From NCBI GenBank assembly GCA_039621445.1, contig CP154955.1:36187123-36251122 (forward strand): DNA of 64,000 nt, read 5' to 3'. A program made the position numbers and the translations under genes. Each line of letters begins with the position of its first letter. Within the stretch, counting starts at the first letter, position 1. This document shows, piece after piece, positions 16,029 through 26,400 of this stretch. The notes below the pieces were generated by a model. The model saw only the letters and a program-made list of their open reading frames with translations. It searched no databases and was not told the DNA's origin. Source of the stretch: Euglena gracilis. Lineage: Eukaryota > Euglenida > Euglenophyceae > Euglenales.

Positions 16029-18713
16029 TTGTTTTGCCCTGAGTTTCGCAAAGACATTTGTCAGACACCAACAATTATGGAACTGGTTGCGGTGATGGGT
16101 TGGATTTTTTTGGTGACGATTGTCATCTTTAGTTTGAAGACAGCAGCCGGGTGGTGTTGGTTTGTAATGTCGCCGACATTGCAATTCAGGGAGATCAAAG
16201 GGGGTTTCTGGACGGAACCCCAGATTTTTTTTGCAGATCACAACATTCTGGGTCACCATGAAAGTTTTCTGTTGCCCCCCAACCAATCTGAAAAGAATTC
16301 TGGTTTTTTGCAGGCGTCTATACCTCAGGTGCTGCGAGAGGGCCTCGAGGACCGAAGCCCTGGCCTGGAGGCCACAAGTTCAATTGGCAGCGGACCGAAA
16401 TATTATCAATTGAACGAGGAAGGCCGACGGGACCAGAAGCCCAGCAAGCAAGACGACGAAGTGGCAAGGTGTGACGCTGGTGTTCAACAATTTTCAGTCC
16501 CAGGGGGTCTGGAAATTAGGGGGGCTGAGTCGCAATTTATGAGTGGAATTGCACAGCCCAGCCCAACGCCAGCTCAGTGCCAGCCACAGCCAGCAGAAAT
16601 GAGTCAGCAAGTTTTTTCCCACGAGAGTTTGGGAGTTGAAGCCCGTTTGCAATTTCAATTGGGAATTGCATTGCTAAACGCAGGGCCAGCCCAGCCACAG
16701 CCAGCCGTCGAGGGGGCAGCCCAGCCCCAGCCAGCAGTCGGGGGGCCAGCCCAGCACCAGCCAAACGCAGGACCAGCCCAGTCAACCGGCCAGCAGTTTT
16801 TGGATCAGAGAAGCCCAGAAATTGCAGTGCCCCAGCCAATTACGCACGGGCCAGCCCAGCCCATCATGCAGGGGCCGACCCATTCAATTGGCCAGCAGTT
16901 TTTGGGTCAGAGGAGCCCAGAAATTGCAGTGTCCCAGCCAATCATGTACGGGCCAGCCCAGCCCATCATGCAGGAGCCGGCCCAGTCAACCAGCCAGCAG
17001 TTTTTGGGTCAGAGGAGCCCAGAAATTGCAGTGCCCCAGCCAATTACGCAAGGGCAAGCCCAGCCCATCATGCAAGGGCCAGCCCAGCCAGCCCAGCCCA
17101 TCATGGAGCCAGCCCAGTCAATGATGCAAGAGCCAGCCCAGCCCATGATGCAAGAGCCAGCCGAGCCAGCCCAGTACATCATGCAGCCAGCCCAGCTCAT
17201 GATGCAAGAACCAGCCCAGCCCATCATGCATGCGACCAGTCAGCAGGTTTTGGGTCAGAGGAGCACAGAAATTGCAGTGTCCCAGCCAATCATGTACGGG
17301 CCAGCCCAGCCCATCATGCACGGGCCAGCCCAGCCCATCATGCAGGAGCCGGCCCAGTCAACCAGCCAGCAGTTTTTGGGCCAGAGGAGCCCAGAAATTG
17401 CAGTGCCCCAGCCAGTTACGCACGGGCCAGCCCAGCCCATCATGCACGGGCCAGCCCAGCCCATCATGCAAGGGCCGACCCAGTCAATTGGCCAGCAGTG
17501 TTTGGGTCAGAGGAGCCCAGAAATTGCAGTGCCCCAGCCAATTACGCACGGGCCAGCCCAGCCCATCATGCAGGGGCCAGCCCAACCCATCATGGAGCCA
17601 GCCCAGCCCATGATGCAAAAGCCAGCCCAGCCAGCCAAGCCAATTATGGAGCCATCCCAGCCCATGATGCAAGAGCCAGCCCAGCCCATCGAGCCAGCCC
17701 AGTCCATGATGCGAGAGCCTGCACAGCCCATCATGGAGCCAGCCCAGCCCTTGATGCGAGAGCCAGCCCAGCCCATCATGGAGCCAGCCCAGCCCATGAT
17801 GCAAGAGCCAACCCAACCCATCATGGGGCTAACCCAGCCCATGATGCAATTGCCAACCCAGCCCATCATGGAATTGCCAACCCGGCACCGGCCAATTGTC
17901 GTGGGGCCAGCCCAGCAGCAGTCAGTGGTCGACAGCTCAGCTCAGCCACAGCCGACTGTCGACAACCTAGACCACCTCCAGTCAGTTACACAAAAGACAG
18001 CTCAGCCGACCAGCCAGCATTGTTTTGGTGAAAGTGGTCTGGGATTGGCAGAGTTGGGGAGGGTCCGTGGGCCAGTTTCAGAGAAGCAATTTCAACTGGG
18101 AAGTGCATGTCCAAATAATCATGGTCCGACCTCTCCCCAATCAGTTGCTCCAGAGTCAGTGCGGTCAGCCAGTGAACAACCTTCAAGTCCAGTCGTGGAG
18201 CCAGAATCAGAGTTGCAATTTCAGGCAGGGTTTGCAATGTCGGCAGGGGTTGGCATGTCACCCAGTGGCATAGTCACAGACGTCAGTCCTGCTGGCTGGG
18301 CCAGCAGAATGCGTCTGGCTTCTGAAAGGGTGGAAAGATTTTGTGCGGAGGCTGAAAATTGCAGGAAAAAGAGGTTGGCATGGTCTGAAATGTTGTGGTC
18401 CTGTTCGGATCGCATGCATTCTCTGATGGAATTGGGTGAGCAACTTCCGAGTCACAGTCCACCTGGTCTTTTTTCCCCAGCCACCCCTTCTGCGATTTCA
18501 CAAGACATATGTCACGGGTCGAGTGGGCAGGGGGCAGCCCAGCCCTTGCCAACTCAGCCCGAGCAAGCTGCAGAGGGGCCAGCCCAGCCAGAACCGACGG
18601 CTCGGCCAGAACCGACAGTTCAGGAGCTAGTCCAGTGGGGCAGCCAGCAGAATTTCAATTTTCCATCCAGGGAATGTCCTGCCGTCAAAGGACGATTTCC
18701 TGTGATAGGATGA
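16029..18713 (+). CDS. 894-aa membrane-anchor, Pro/Gln-rich repeat protein of LTR retrotransposon
   Basis: I do not recognise the family. The N-terminal 40 or so residues include a long hydrophobic run (MELVAVMGWIFLVTIVIFSL, about residues 17-36, continuing to WCWFVM), a likely membrane anchor or signal; a start at 16077 would place it at the very N-terminus. Residues about 175-650 are a repeat domain: a short unit of 6-9 residues around PAQPIM (P-A-Q-P-I-M-Q/E-G/E/H) nested in a longer unit of about 40-50 residues carrying QQFLGQRSPEIAVPQPI. The C-terminal 200 residues are less repetitive, with a charged helix-like stretch (MRLASERVERFCAEAENCRK). There is no RT, protease or zinc-knuckle motif. 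In position it replaces gag. The antisense strand is also open over the repeat, a by-product of the composition. Confidence 0.6.
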   Translation: MFCPEFRKDICQTPTIMELVAVMGWIFLVTIVIFSLKTAAGWCWFVMSPTLQFREIKGGFWTEPQIFFADHNILGHHESFLLPPNQSEKNSGFLQASIPQVLREGLEDRSPGLEATSSIGSGPKYYQLNEEGRRDQKPSKQDDEVARCDAGVQQFSVPGGLEIRGAESQFMSGIAQPSPTPAQCQPQPAEMSQQVFSHESLGVEARLQFQLGIALLNAGPAQPQPAVEGAAQPQPAVGGPAQHQPNAGPAQSTGQQFLDQRSPEIAVPQPITHGPAQPIMQGPTHSIGQQFLGQRSPEIAVSQPIMYGPAQPIMQEPAQSTSQQFLGQRSPEIAVPQPITQGQAQPIMQGPAQPAQPIMEPAQSMMQEPAQPMMQEPAEPAQYIMQPAQLMMQEPAQPIMHATSQQVLGQRSTEIAVSQPIMYGPAQPIMHGPAQPIMQEPAQSTSQQFLGQRSPEIAVPQPVTHGPAQPIMHGPAQPIMQGPTQSIGQQCLGQRSPEIAVPQPITHGPAQPIMQGPAQPIMEPAQPMMQKPAQPAKPIMEPSQPMMQEPAQPIEPAQSMMREPAQPIMEPAQPLMREPAQPIMEPAQPMMQEPTQPIMGLTQPMMQLPTQPIMELPTRHRPIVVGPAQQQSVVDSSAQPQPTVDNLDHLQSVTQKTAQPTSQHCFGESGLGLAELGRVRGPVSEKQFQLGSACPNNHGPTSPQSVAPESVRSASEQPSSPVVEPESELQFQAGFAMSAGVGMSPSGIVTDVSPAGWASRMRLASERVERFCAEAENCRKKRLAWSEMLWSCSDRMHSLMELGEQLPSHSPPGLFSPATPSAISQDICHGSSGQGAAQPLPTQPEQAAEGPAQPEPTARPEPTVQELVQWGSQQNFNFPSRECPAVKGRFPVIG
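16680..17890 (+). repeat. In-frame tandem repeat inside the 894-aa ORF
   Basis: The core is GCCAGCCCAGCCCATCATG with variants, in 18-30 bp steps, organised into larger blocks opened by CAGCAGTTTTTGGGTCAGAG (near 16791, 16891, 16998, 17242, 17367, 17492). The lengths keep the frame open. Confidence 0.85.
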
Positions 18714-18738
18714 GGCCGAACCCCAGCCCCTCATTCCA

Positions 18739-19341
18739 TTGGTTTCAGCTTTGCCCAAACCCACCGCGAGTTTGATAGCCCAGCCCAGCATGCCCACCGG
18801 GGGTTCGGGAAACCCACAAGATTCCCATGGGTGGGACGGGTCTTGGGCAGAGTCAGGCACCGAATGTGTCACGCATGTAGCAGACGCTCGGATAGCAGTG
18901 TTGATTCCCCATTTCCAGATCATGGGGGTTCCGCAAAGGGATTTGCCGACGGCACATCCTCCCCCGCCACCGTTGGATGCCCAGCAGTTCCCGTGGGATG
19001 GGGGGGGAGGGTTGATTTTTCTGCCATCAGTGACTCTGAGTCCAGTGTTTGATGGGGGGGATGAAGATTTTCGCACGAGGCTGAAAATCGCTGGTGTGGG
19101 AGCCAGAACCCCCCACGCCCAGCCAATTTTGGGCACGTCCCTTGGGACTTTTGCAGAAAGTTCCATGTATTTGGGGTCTGCCACGTTTCGGGATCCCTCA
19201 ACAGCCCAGTTCAGCTGCCAGGGAGATCAGAGTGCATCAAGGAGGGTGATTGTCGAAATGAGGCGGCAGGATTGTGTACTCGCCCAAAAAGGAAAAAGCC
19301 AGCACCGGAGGGGGGGGTCCCCCCTGCAAAGGCCTGAGTAG
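18739..19341 (+). CDS. Possible second ORF of LTR retrotransposon (200 aa, unknown)
   Basis: A 200-codon frame opens 26 bp after the stop of the repeat ORF, in a different frame. It lacks low complexity apart from a proline run, and includes LIFLPSVTLSPVFDGGDEDF, RTRLKIAGVGARTPHAQPIL and SMYLGSATFRDPSTAQFSC. I see no known domain. The opposite strand has a 185-codon frame over the same bases, so coding on the plus strand is a guess from orientation and spacing. It ends where the G-rich array begins. Confidence 0.3.
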   Translation: MVSALPKPTASLIAQPSMPTGGSGNPQDSHGWDGSWAESGTECVTHVADARIAVLIPHFQIMGVPQRDLPTAHPPPPPLDAQQFPWDGGGGLIFLPSVTLSPVFDGGDEDFRTRLKIAGVGARTPHAQPILGTSLGTFAESSMYLGSATFRDPSTAQFSCQGDQSASRRVIVEMRRQDCVLAQKGKSQHRRGGSPLQRPE

Positions 19342-19459
19342 GGGGGGTCACAACCCTGTGGGGGCAAGTGTTGTGCAGTCTCGACTCCAGGTCAGGAGTT
19401 GAGAGGTATTGTCCGTCATTTTGTTTGCTTTGTCCATTCGAAGAATCGGTGAAAGGTGA

Positions 19460-20890
19460 AGAAAGCTCTCCCAGCGGAGGGAGCATCCAGCGTGTGTTGA
19501 GTCCCCCAGGGGGAGAGACACTTGGCTTGCATGAAGTCTTCCCAGCGGGGAAGCCCGTTTTTGGTGAGTCCTCCCAGCAGGGGGGAACACCAACCGATGA
19601 AAGGGGCCTCTGGGGGGAGGCAACTGTTTTCAAGGAGACCTTCCAGTGGGGGGCGGTGTCTTCCGGTGGTCAGTCCTCCCAGCGGGGGGGGACACCAACC
19701 GATGAAAGGGGCCTCTGGGGGGGAGGCAACTGTGTTCAGGGAGTCCTCCCAGTGGGGGGGTGTCTTCCGGTGGTCAGTCCTCCCGGGGGGGGGGGGCACC
19801 AACCGAGGAAAGGGCCCACCTGGGGGGGGTGGCTGTGACCTTGGCAACCCCAGGTGGTGCAGCCCGAGAAACAGCATGAGGTGGTTGTGAACCTCTGGGG
19901 AGGGAGTTCACCCATCCTGGAGCAAGGTTGGCGTGCAACCATGGACCTGGGGTGGGCGTCGAGGTTTGTCGATGGGGCATTCTTGTGTGGTTGGTTCTGC
20001 AGCTCTTCCGAGTTGGATTGTATGTTGTGCCCAGTTGGGGTACATAGAGGCTCAGAGAGCGTATCTTGTGTTGGGTGACGTGGAAAAGTTTGATTTGAAG
20101 TTCGGTTCAAACATGAAGTCCTTATTCCCCTGGAGGAGGGGACCCTGCAGAGCTCAGGTTGCATGAAAGGTGAGGGCCGGACTTCAAAGGGTGCCAAGCC
20201 TGGGGCTGGTCAGTAGGGAGTCCCCACCCCGCCTGCTGAAGCCAGGTCGGAGTGAAAAGGGTGTGACCCCCCCAGGCTTTCAGTTTTGCAGTTTTTTCCG
20301 GAGTTGGGATCTGTGATGTTTCCAAATGTGGTGGAGACTCGGATTCAGAACCGAAGCACGCAAGGAATGAAGAAACGGTCCTGGGGGAGGGGGTCCCGGG
20401 AGCACCCCCTGCCTGACCCAGTGGCCAACAGAGTCAGAACCCCCGGAGGATGAGGGGGGGAACCATGCGGGAAGCAGGGCTGTGGGTGAAAACCCTAACG
20501 GCAGGTTTCGGGTTCACCTGTGAAAACCCCACCCTGTGACCAGAATGGTGTGGGCAACGTGATAGCCTGGAGGCATCCTGCGAACCTTCCCAGGGGGGGG
20601 GGTCCTCGAATGAACAGGCTTTCCCAGCGGGGGAGGCCGCTTGCATGTTGAGCCCTCCCAGGGGGGGAAATTCTCTGAGAACGGTGCCTTTCTAGCGGGG
20701 GAGACATCTTGAATATGTGGGGCCCTTTCTGCGAGGAAGTCCGTCAAGACCTCCCGGGGGGGGGGGGCAACCGCCAGTGAACGAGCCGTCCCAGGGGGGG
20801 GGGGGCTGATGAACAGTCTTTCCCAGCGGGGAGATCGCCTGCATGTGGAGCCTTCCCTCCCAGCAGTGGGGGGGGGGGGCGTCCCGGAAG
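19460..20890. repeat. G-rich interspersed array with TCCCAGCGGGG core
   Basis: About 15 copies of the core (YTCCCAGCGGGG and variants with 4-12 G) occur between 19477 and 20875. In the first part they sit in 105-110 bp tandem units (19560-19830) carrying ACACCAACCGATGAAAGGGG and GGCCTCTGGGGGGAGGCAAC. Bases 19850-20440 between the two clusters show no repeat or convincing gene. Confidence 0.75.
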
Positions 20891-21021
20891 TGTCCAGTGA
20901 AGTAGGTGAAGGTGTCGGTGCTTCGGGATGACATCAGATTTTTGTGGTGGAGTGGGGCAGGTTTCCGGACCCCGCCTCCCTACGGTCGGTTGAGTGTAGA
21001 AGTTTCTGGGAGAAACTTTTT

Positions 21022-21032
21022 GAGTAGGGGGG
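21022..21032 (+). promoter_or_regulatory. Putative polypurine tract
   Basis: GAGTAGGGGGG ends at the base before the 3' LTR, the place where plus-strand DNA synthesis is primed in LTR elements. Confidence 0.55.
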
Positions 21033-22045
21033 TGTTGGGGGGTCCGGGAAACCTGCGGGAAGAACACCCACTCCGCTGAAGGGGGGTGAGGTTTCCCGTG
21101 GTAAGTCCACTCATCCCGCGAACAATGTGAAGGGTGAGGAGAAATTTTCCCGCCCCTCCTGAGGTTTGGGGGGGGGCAGGTCCTTGGGTGCCTCCTGCCG
21201 AGGCGGAAGAAAGGTGCCTCTTGGCATCCCCACGGGGGGGGGGGAATTCAAGGTCTGTATGAGCGCTAAAAAGGGGGGGGAGTGTGTGCGAGGAGTCGCT
21301 ATGACCGCACATAGCCCCTGCGCCTCCCGAAGGGTGAATGACCGTTTGTTTGCAAGCTTGTGCGAGCCAGTGTGTGACCCTGTGGTTGGTTAAACTGGCC
21401 TGTGACCTGGAATAATGGGGGAGAAACATCTTTGCACTTTGGATTTTTCTTCCGGGATGAAAGTTGGGTTCTCACATACGGAATGATGGCCAGAGTCATT
21501 TTCCAGCGTGTGGGACCTGGGGGACAGGGCGCAGGAAGAGAGGAGGGAATGACGCCAAAGGTAGGGAGTGCCTTGGCATAGGCTCCTATCCTAATCTGTG
21601 GCCATGCCTAATCAGTAACCTTCCAATAACCCAGCCAGCACATGCATAAGTGTGAAAAGGGCAGTGGGCAGTATTGGGAGGTGGGGGTTGGTATGGCGCA
21701 TAGTCTCATTGAGTTGCCCGCGTTCTGCACATTTGTTTTCATGTTCCACTTTCCACAGTGGGTTTCCCAGTTTCCCAAGTTTTCTCAAAGATGCAAGTCG
21801 TCAAGATTCTTGGACTATGAATCATTGAAAGAAGTCAAGGAATTCAATCATCAAGGGATCAAAAAGACATTGTCAGAAGTTGAAACTGCGGTAACATTCG
21901 TCGGCTGAACGGTCACTCGTGAACCTCCATCACCTTTGTTTTGTTGGTTGCGAAGTCAGGTTGTTTTGCCTGTTTGTTTGGGTTTTGTTTTCCCAACATA
22001 GACTTTGGATTTACCCAGAAACAGTCTGGAAATGTTTCATCTGGG
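21033..22045 (+). repeat. 3' LTR, first part
   Basis: It is collinear with 14535-15545. The break falls after TTCATCTGGG. The remainder continues at 26626. Confidence 0.9.
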
Positions 22046-22170
22046 ACACCTCTGGCTCCGCACTTTGCCATTGTGAGGCCATGCCTTGCTCGCCGGCGGT
22101 GTTGTGTGATTGTTCGTTGCGCTGGGTTAGGCGTCTCCCCTTAGTGCCTTTCTTCGCCGGAGTTGGCTGA
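22046..22170 (+). repeat. Left terminal repeat of DIRS element
   Basis: Starts ACACCTCTGGCTCCGC. Bases 22072-22170 are inverted at 26463-26560; bases 22046-22081 are complementary to 26223-26258. Confidence 0.9.
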
Positions 22171-22330
22171 TTCCTAATCTTGCCCTTCGACACGGAAGAA
22201 GACAGAAACTTTGAAGAACAGAGTTGGAAGAGATCAAGACAATACAATATCAATATTCAGAAGTTGTAGAACCTGAAGAATATCACATTCAAGAAAATAT
22301 TTCAACTTTGACATTTGAAGTCAATGCAGC

Positions 22331-23405
22331 ATGTGGAGAACAAATTGGAATTATCCAGTCGACAACCTGGACGCAGTGCAGAACAAGAAACGCCAGCTGG
22401 AGAACGTGGATATGCGGTTTCAACGTGGCGAACCGTGGCCATCACTCCCCCCCCACACATCTCAGCAGAAAAAGTTTTTCAGCAGCAGACAGCCACACAC
22501 AGTGATGGCCATGGACCCTGGCAGACAGTGGGCAAAAAGCCCAGACGACAACGGAAGACATTGGGTACCCAGGGTCAAGACCCATTACATTTCAATTTGG
22601 GGTGCAGGAAACCTTCAAAATTGGCAGACCCAGCCCAGAGGGCAAAAGCCCCAGCCCACAGGGCAAATGCCCCCAACCCATCAAGATGGAATAAAGGACA
22701 AGGGGGCCAGTACAACATTGGGAAGCCAGATGGCCCAGTCTGGAGCAGAAGGCCAATCCAAGGGCTATGGCAGCCTACAGGAAGGGGCAAAAGAGGTCTG
22801 TACCAACCATCTTTTTCAACTTCAGCCCACAACCCCATTCCAGGGGGGAGGGGGAAGGCCCAGCAACAGGGCTCCCCCAGATTTCAATTGGGCATGGCAA
22901 GAAGCCAGAACTCACAGCCCCGGCCATGGAGGCCAGAGCAAAAGGGGCTTGGGCCAAGGAGACCAATCCAAGGGCTATGGCAGCCATACAAGGGGTGGAC
23001 CTCCAGAGACCCCCCAGAAGCTAAAGGGCAGCCCCACAGGGGCTTTGTATTTAACAAATGCCCAGCCCCAGGAGGAACAGGGGGAAGGGGAAGGACCCCC
23101 ACAAGCATTTATTCATCATTCTTCAAATCCCCCAGTGGAATCAAGAAGGGGAGGACCCACAGAGGCCCCCCTATGGTATGGATACCAACACCATCATCAT
23201 CAAGGAGGCCTGATAGGCAAAACAGGGGCAGTAAGCCCTATGGTATGCATTCTAACAACAAGATCCTCCAGAGAGAGAGTGAGAAGAGAGGAGAGTGCAT
23301 GCACACCCCCCCAGGAAAACTTTCCCTTTCCAAGGGCTCAAGCCCTAGGGGCCCTAAGGGTGCAATGTCCAACACCCCCAGCCCAGCCCCCCCCAAAATC
23401 ATCTT
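22331..23405 (+). CDS. Gag-like region of DIRS element
   Basis: The gag frame opens at 22331 (other upstream starts are possible). It holds VMAMDPGRQWAKSPDDN, two KGYGS motifs, APPDFNWAWQEARTHSPGHG and PTGALYLTNAQPQEEQGEGE, all shared with the gag fragments at 7556-8329 and 9767-10759, which is why I choose this frame over the overlapping 367-codon frame at 22315-23418. It is Gly/Gln/His-rich and has no zinc knuckle that I can see. In the minus-strand relative gag ends at a TAG. Here a 1-base difference near 23330 removes that stop from frame, so the frame runs on across the RT region into the recombinase. Confidence 0.7.
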
Positions 23406-26400
23406 ATGCAGGAAATAAACTCCATGGAGGAGAAATGGGGAGACACCCCCCTGCATCAAAGGCCGCAAAAAAGCCTAAAATGGTGGAAAAATCATGCCAC
23501 CCCAGCAACATGTCAACTCATCAGGGATGGCATTCAACCCCCCTGGGTGAATCCCCCAAAATTGTCCACCCACCCAAAACCCAGAGCCAACCTGGACCTG
23601 AATCAGGCAGAAAAAATTCTGCTGGATTACGAAAAATCTGGGTCAATAAAACGAGTTTGGGATTCAAAAACCCTGCATTTAATCCCCTGGTTTCTAATTT
23701 CAAAACCAGAAGGGGGAACAACCAAATGGAGAATGATCAGCGACGGCAGAGAAATCAATCAGCAGTTTCAAGTAAAACCTTTCAAGCTGGATCACATCCA
23801 GCACATTTTTCCTGTTTCGGAAAAAGGCCACTGGGCAGCCAAAATAGATTTAAAAGATGCCTACTTCCACATTCCAGTGAGCCAGGCCTTAAGGCCATTT
23901 TTAAGGCATCAAGTGGGGGGGCAGACCTGGGAATTCCAGGCAGGCTGTTTTGGCCTAAATATAATGCCCCAAATTTTCATTTCAGTAATGAAGACATTCG
24001 AAAAACTGTGGAGGAAAAGGGGCATCCAGGTATTTATTTACCTGGACGACATTTTACTGGTGGCCCCAACACAAAACATCTTACAAAATCACCTGAACAC
24101 AGTCGTCAGGGATTTAATCAAATCAGGGTTCAAAATCAATGTGAAAAAGTCCACCCTCCAGCCCAGCCAAATCGTAAATCATCTTGGATTTCAACTAAAC
24201 TTCCAAGAGGGAAAATTACAGGTGCCCCCCCAGAAAATAAAAACCGTAAAAAAGGAGCTGGGAAAAATGGTGAAAAAAGATTACATGTCAAAAAGGCAAC
24301 TGGCTGCCATTTTGGGCCAAATCAGATGCAACCTAATGGCCCTGCCCTTTCTAAGGGCCTTTACGGATGCCCTGGCAAATTTTTTGGTGGAAAATTCCAC
24401 AGCCCTCTGGGACTCAAAACACCCCATTTCCCAAAGGATAAAGGATCAATTAAGGGAAATAAAAATTCTGCTGGACACCTGGGGGGGCAGACCCTTCCCT
24501 CAAAGTGCAACCAGAGTGTTGCACTCAGACAGCAGCACCCATGCCTGGGGGGGGCTGGACATTCGAACAGGCAAAATTGTGCAGGAATTTTGGAGGGAAA
24601 ACTCCATTTTGCACATAAACGTCAAAGAATTAAGTGCAGCAATAAGCACAGTACAAAGCCTAAGCAAACCAGGAGAAACTGTGTCCCTGTCAGTGGACAA
24701 TCAAGTAATTTACTATTACTTAACAAAAGGGGGGGGCAGAAAAGACCCTTTCAATTCCGTGCTAAGGCCCTTTTTCAAATGGTGCATGGAGCACCAAGTA
24801 AACCTGCAAGTAAAGTGGGTCCCCTCAAAAGAATGCCTGGCAGACCCCATAAGCAGGTGGGAGATGGACAGGGGGGATTATTCCCTGGACCCCCAACTTT
24901 TTCAATGGCTGAGGCAGCAGTTCAAAAATTACATAGACCTGAAAACAGACCTTTTTGCCTCACCAGGCAACAAAAAAATGCCACAATTTGTGGCAAGGTG
25001 GCCCCACTGGGAAGCCACAGCAGTGGATGCATTGCAATGCCCACTGGACAACATGGGGGGCCTTTATGCAAACCCCCCCTGGTCTGTAATTCAAAAATTT
25101 CTCCCCAGATTAAAAATGTTTCCACAAGCCAAAGTTTTGATGGTCACCCCCTACTGGGATTCAGCCACATGGTGGCCCCAGTTAATAAAAATGAAAGTTC
25201 CAGGGACCCCCTGCCTAAAAATCACCCCCTACAGGGGTATGTTCACCAATTGCAGGGGGGAAAAAATGCCACCCCCCAGGTGGCCCCTCCTTTGCATGAT
25301 TTGCTCAGGCAAATTTTGGAGGGGAAACAAATACAAAATTCAACCATTGAAGATTTCCTGGGAAGAAACCCCAGTTTAAAAAGGTACCAAAGTGCCTTTA
25401 CACTTTTATGGGTGATTCTGGACAGAATGGGGGTGCCCCCCCCTGAAGCCACCACTGACCAAGTGGCTGATGCTTTAATCCAACTTTTTCAATTTTCAAA
25501 GGCCCAAGCCCGTAATGCATACAGTGCTATGCTTTTGATCCCTGGGTTTGGTGGCCTAAGGTTTAATACCTTATTAGCACCTTACAAAAGGCTTTGGAAC
25601 CAAAATCTGGAAAAATATGGTGCTTTCTGGGACCCACTCCCAATCCTCCTGGGGCTGGCAAGGCAGCCTGTGCCCACTGATATTTGTGCATTGCGCACTC
25701 AGCTCATTTTTTGTTCACGCATCCTCTGTTTATATCGTTCATCCGATTTGGCACAAGTCAAAAGAACCACAAGTGTGTTGGGGGGGGCACCCTACATTCA
25801 AATCAAACGTAAAGGACAAAAATTCCACAAGTGGGAAAGAGTTGTCTCAATTCCCCAATGTCCCCAAATCAGTCCCTTTCATTTGATTATGGCTTATGTG
25901 GCAGCCACACGTTTCTTTATGAAACCTGGGGGCCCCCTGTTGATAACGCTAAAACCCCCCTACAGAGCCATTAAGGCAGATACCATTGCTTCTATCACCA
26001 AAGAATTTTTGACCAAACAGGGGGTACCCCCCCAGGTGTGGGGACCCCACTCCACCAGAGGGGCAGGGGTTGGTTTGCTCAAAAAATTGGGCCTTTCTGC
26101 CCAAGAAGTTTGTGAAATTGGTCAGTGGAAGGGGGTGGAGGCTTTTACAGCCCGTTATCAACGACTTGGTGCCCAAGGTGCCTTGGAAAATGCCCTGGCC
26201 CCCCTTTTTTCAGTGCACAATCTGGCCTCACAATGGCAAAGTGCGGAGCCCGAGGTGTCTCGTACTCCCTCGAGGCAAACCGACAAGGGAGGAAGGGACA
26301 CCGAGGGCGAAGCACAAAGACATTGTGAGCCCGACCCCCCCCTCCCATTGAAAAAATTTGTCTTCAAACGCCCTCGGTCAGCAAGTGGGGGCCAGGGGGG

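Noticed and set aside
17009-17869. Several 67-120 codon minus frames rich in Gly-Trp-Ala across the repeat ORF
   Set aside because: They arise because the GCCCAGCCCATCATG repeat has no antisense stops; the plus frame is the one that continues into non-repeat sequence on both sides.
19416-19877. Pro/Gly-rich 120-150 codon frames on both strands in the G-rich array
   Set aside because: They are products of the TCCCAGCGGGG repeat; several frames are open on both strands and none continues into unique sequence.
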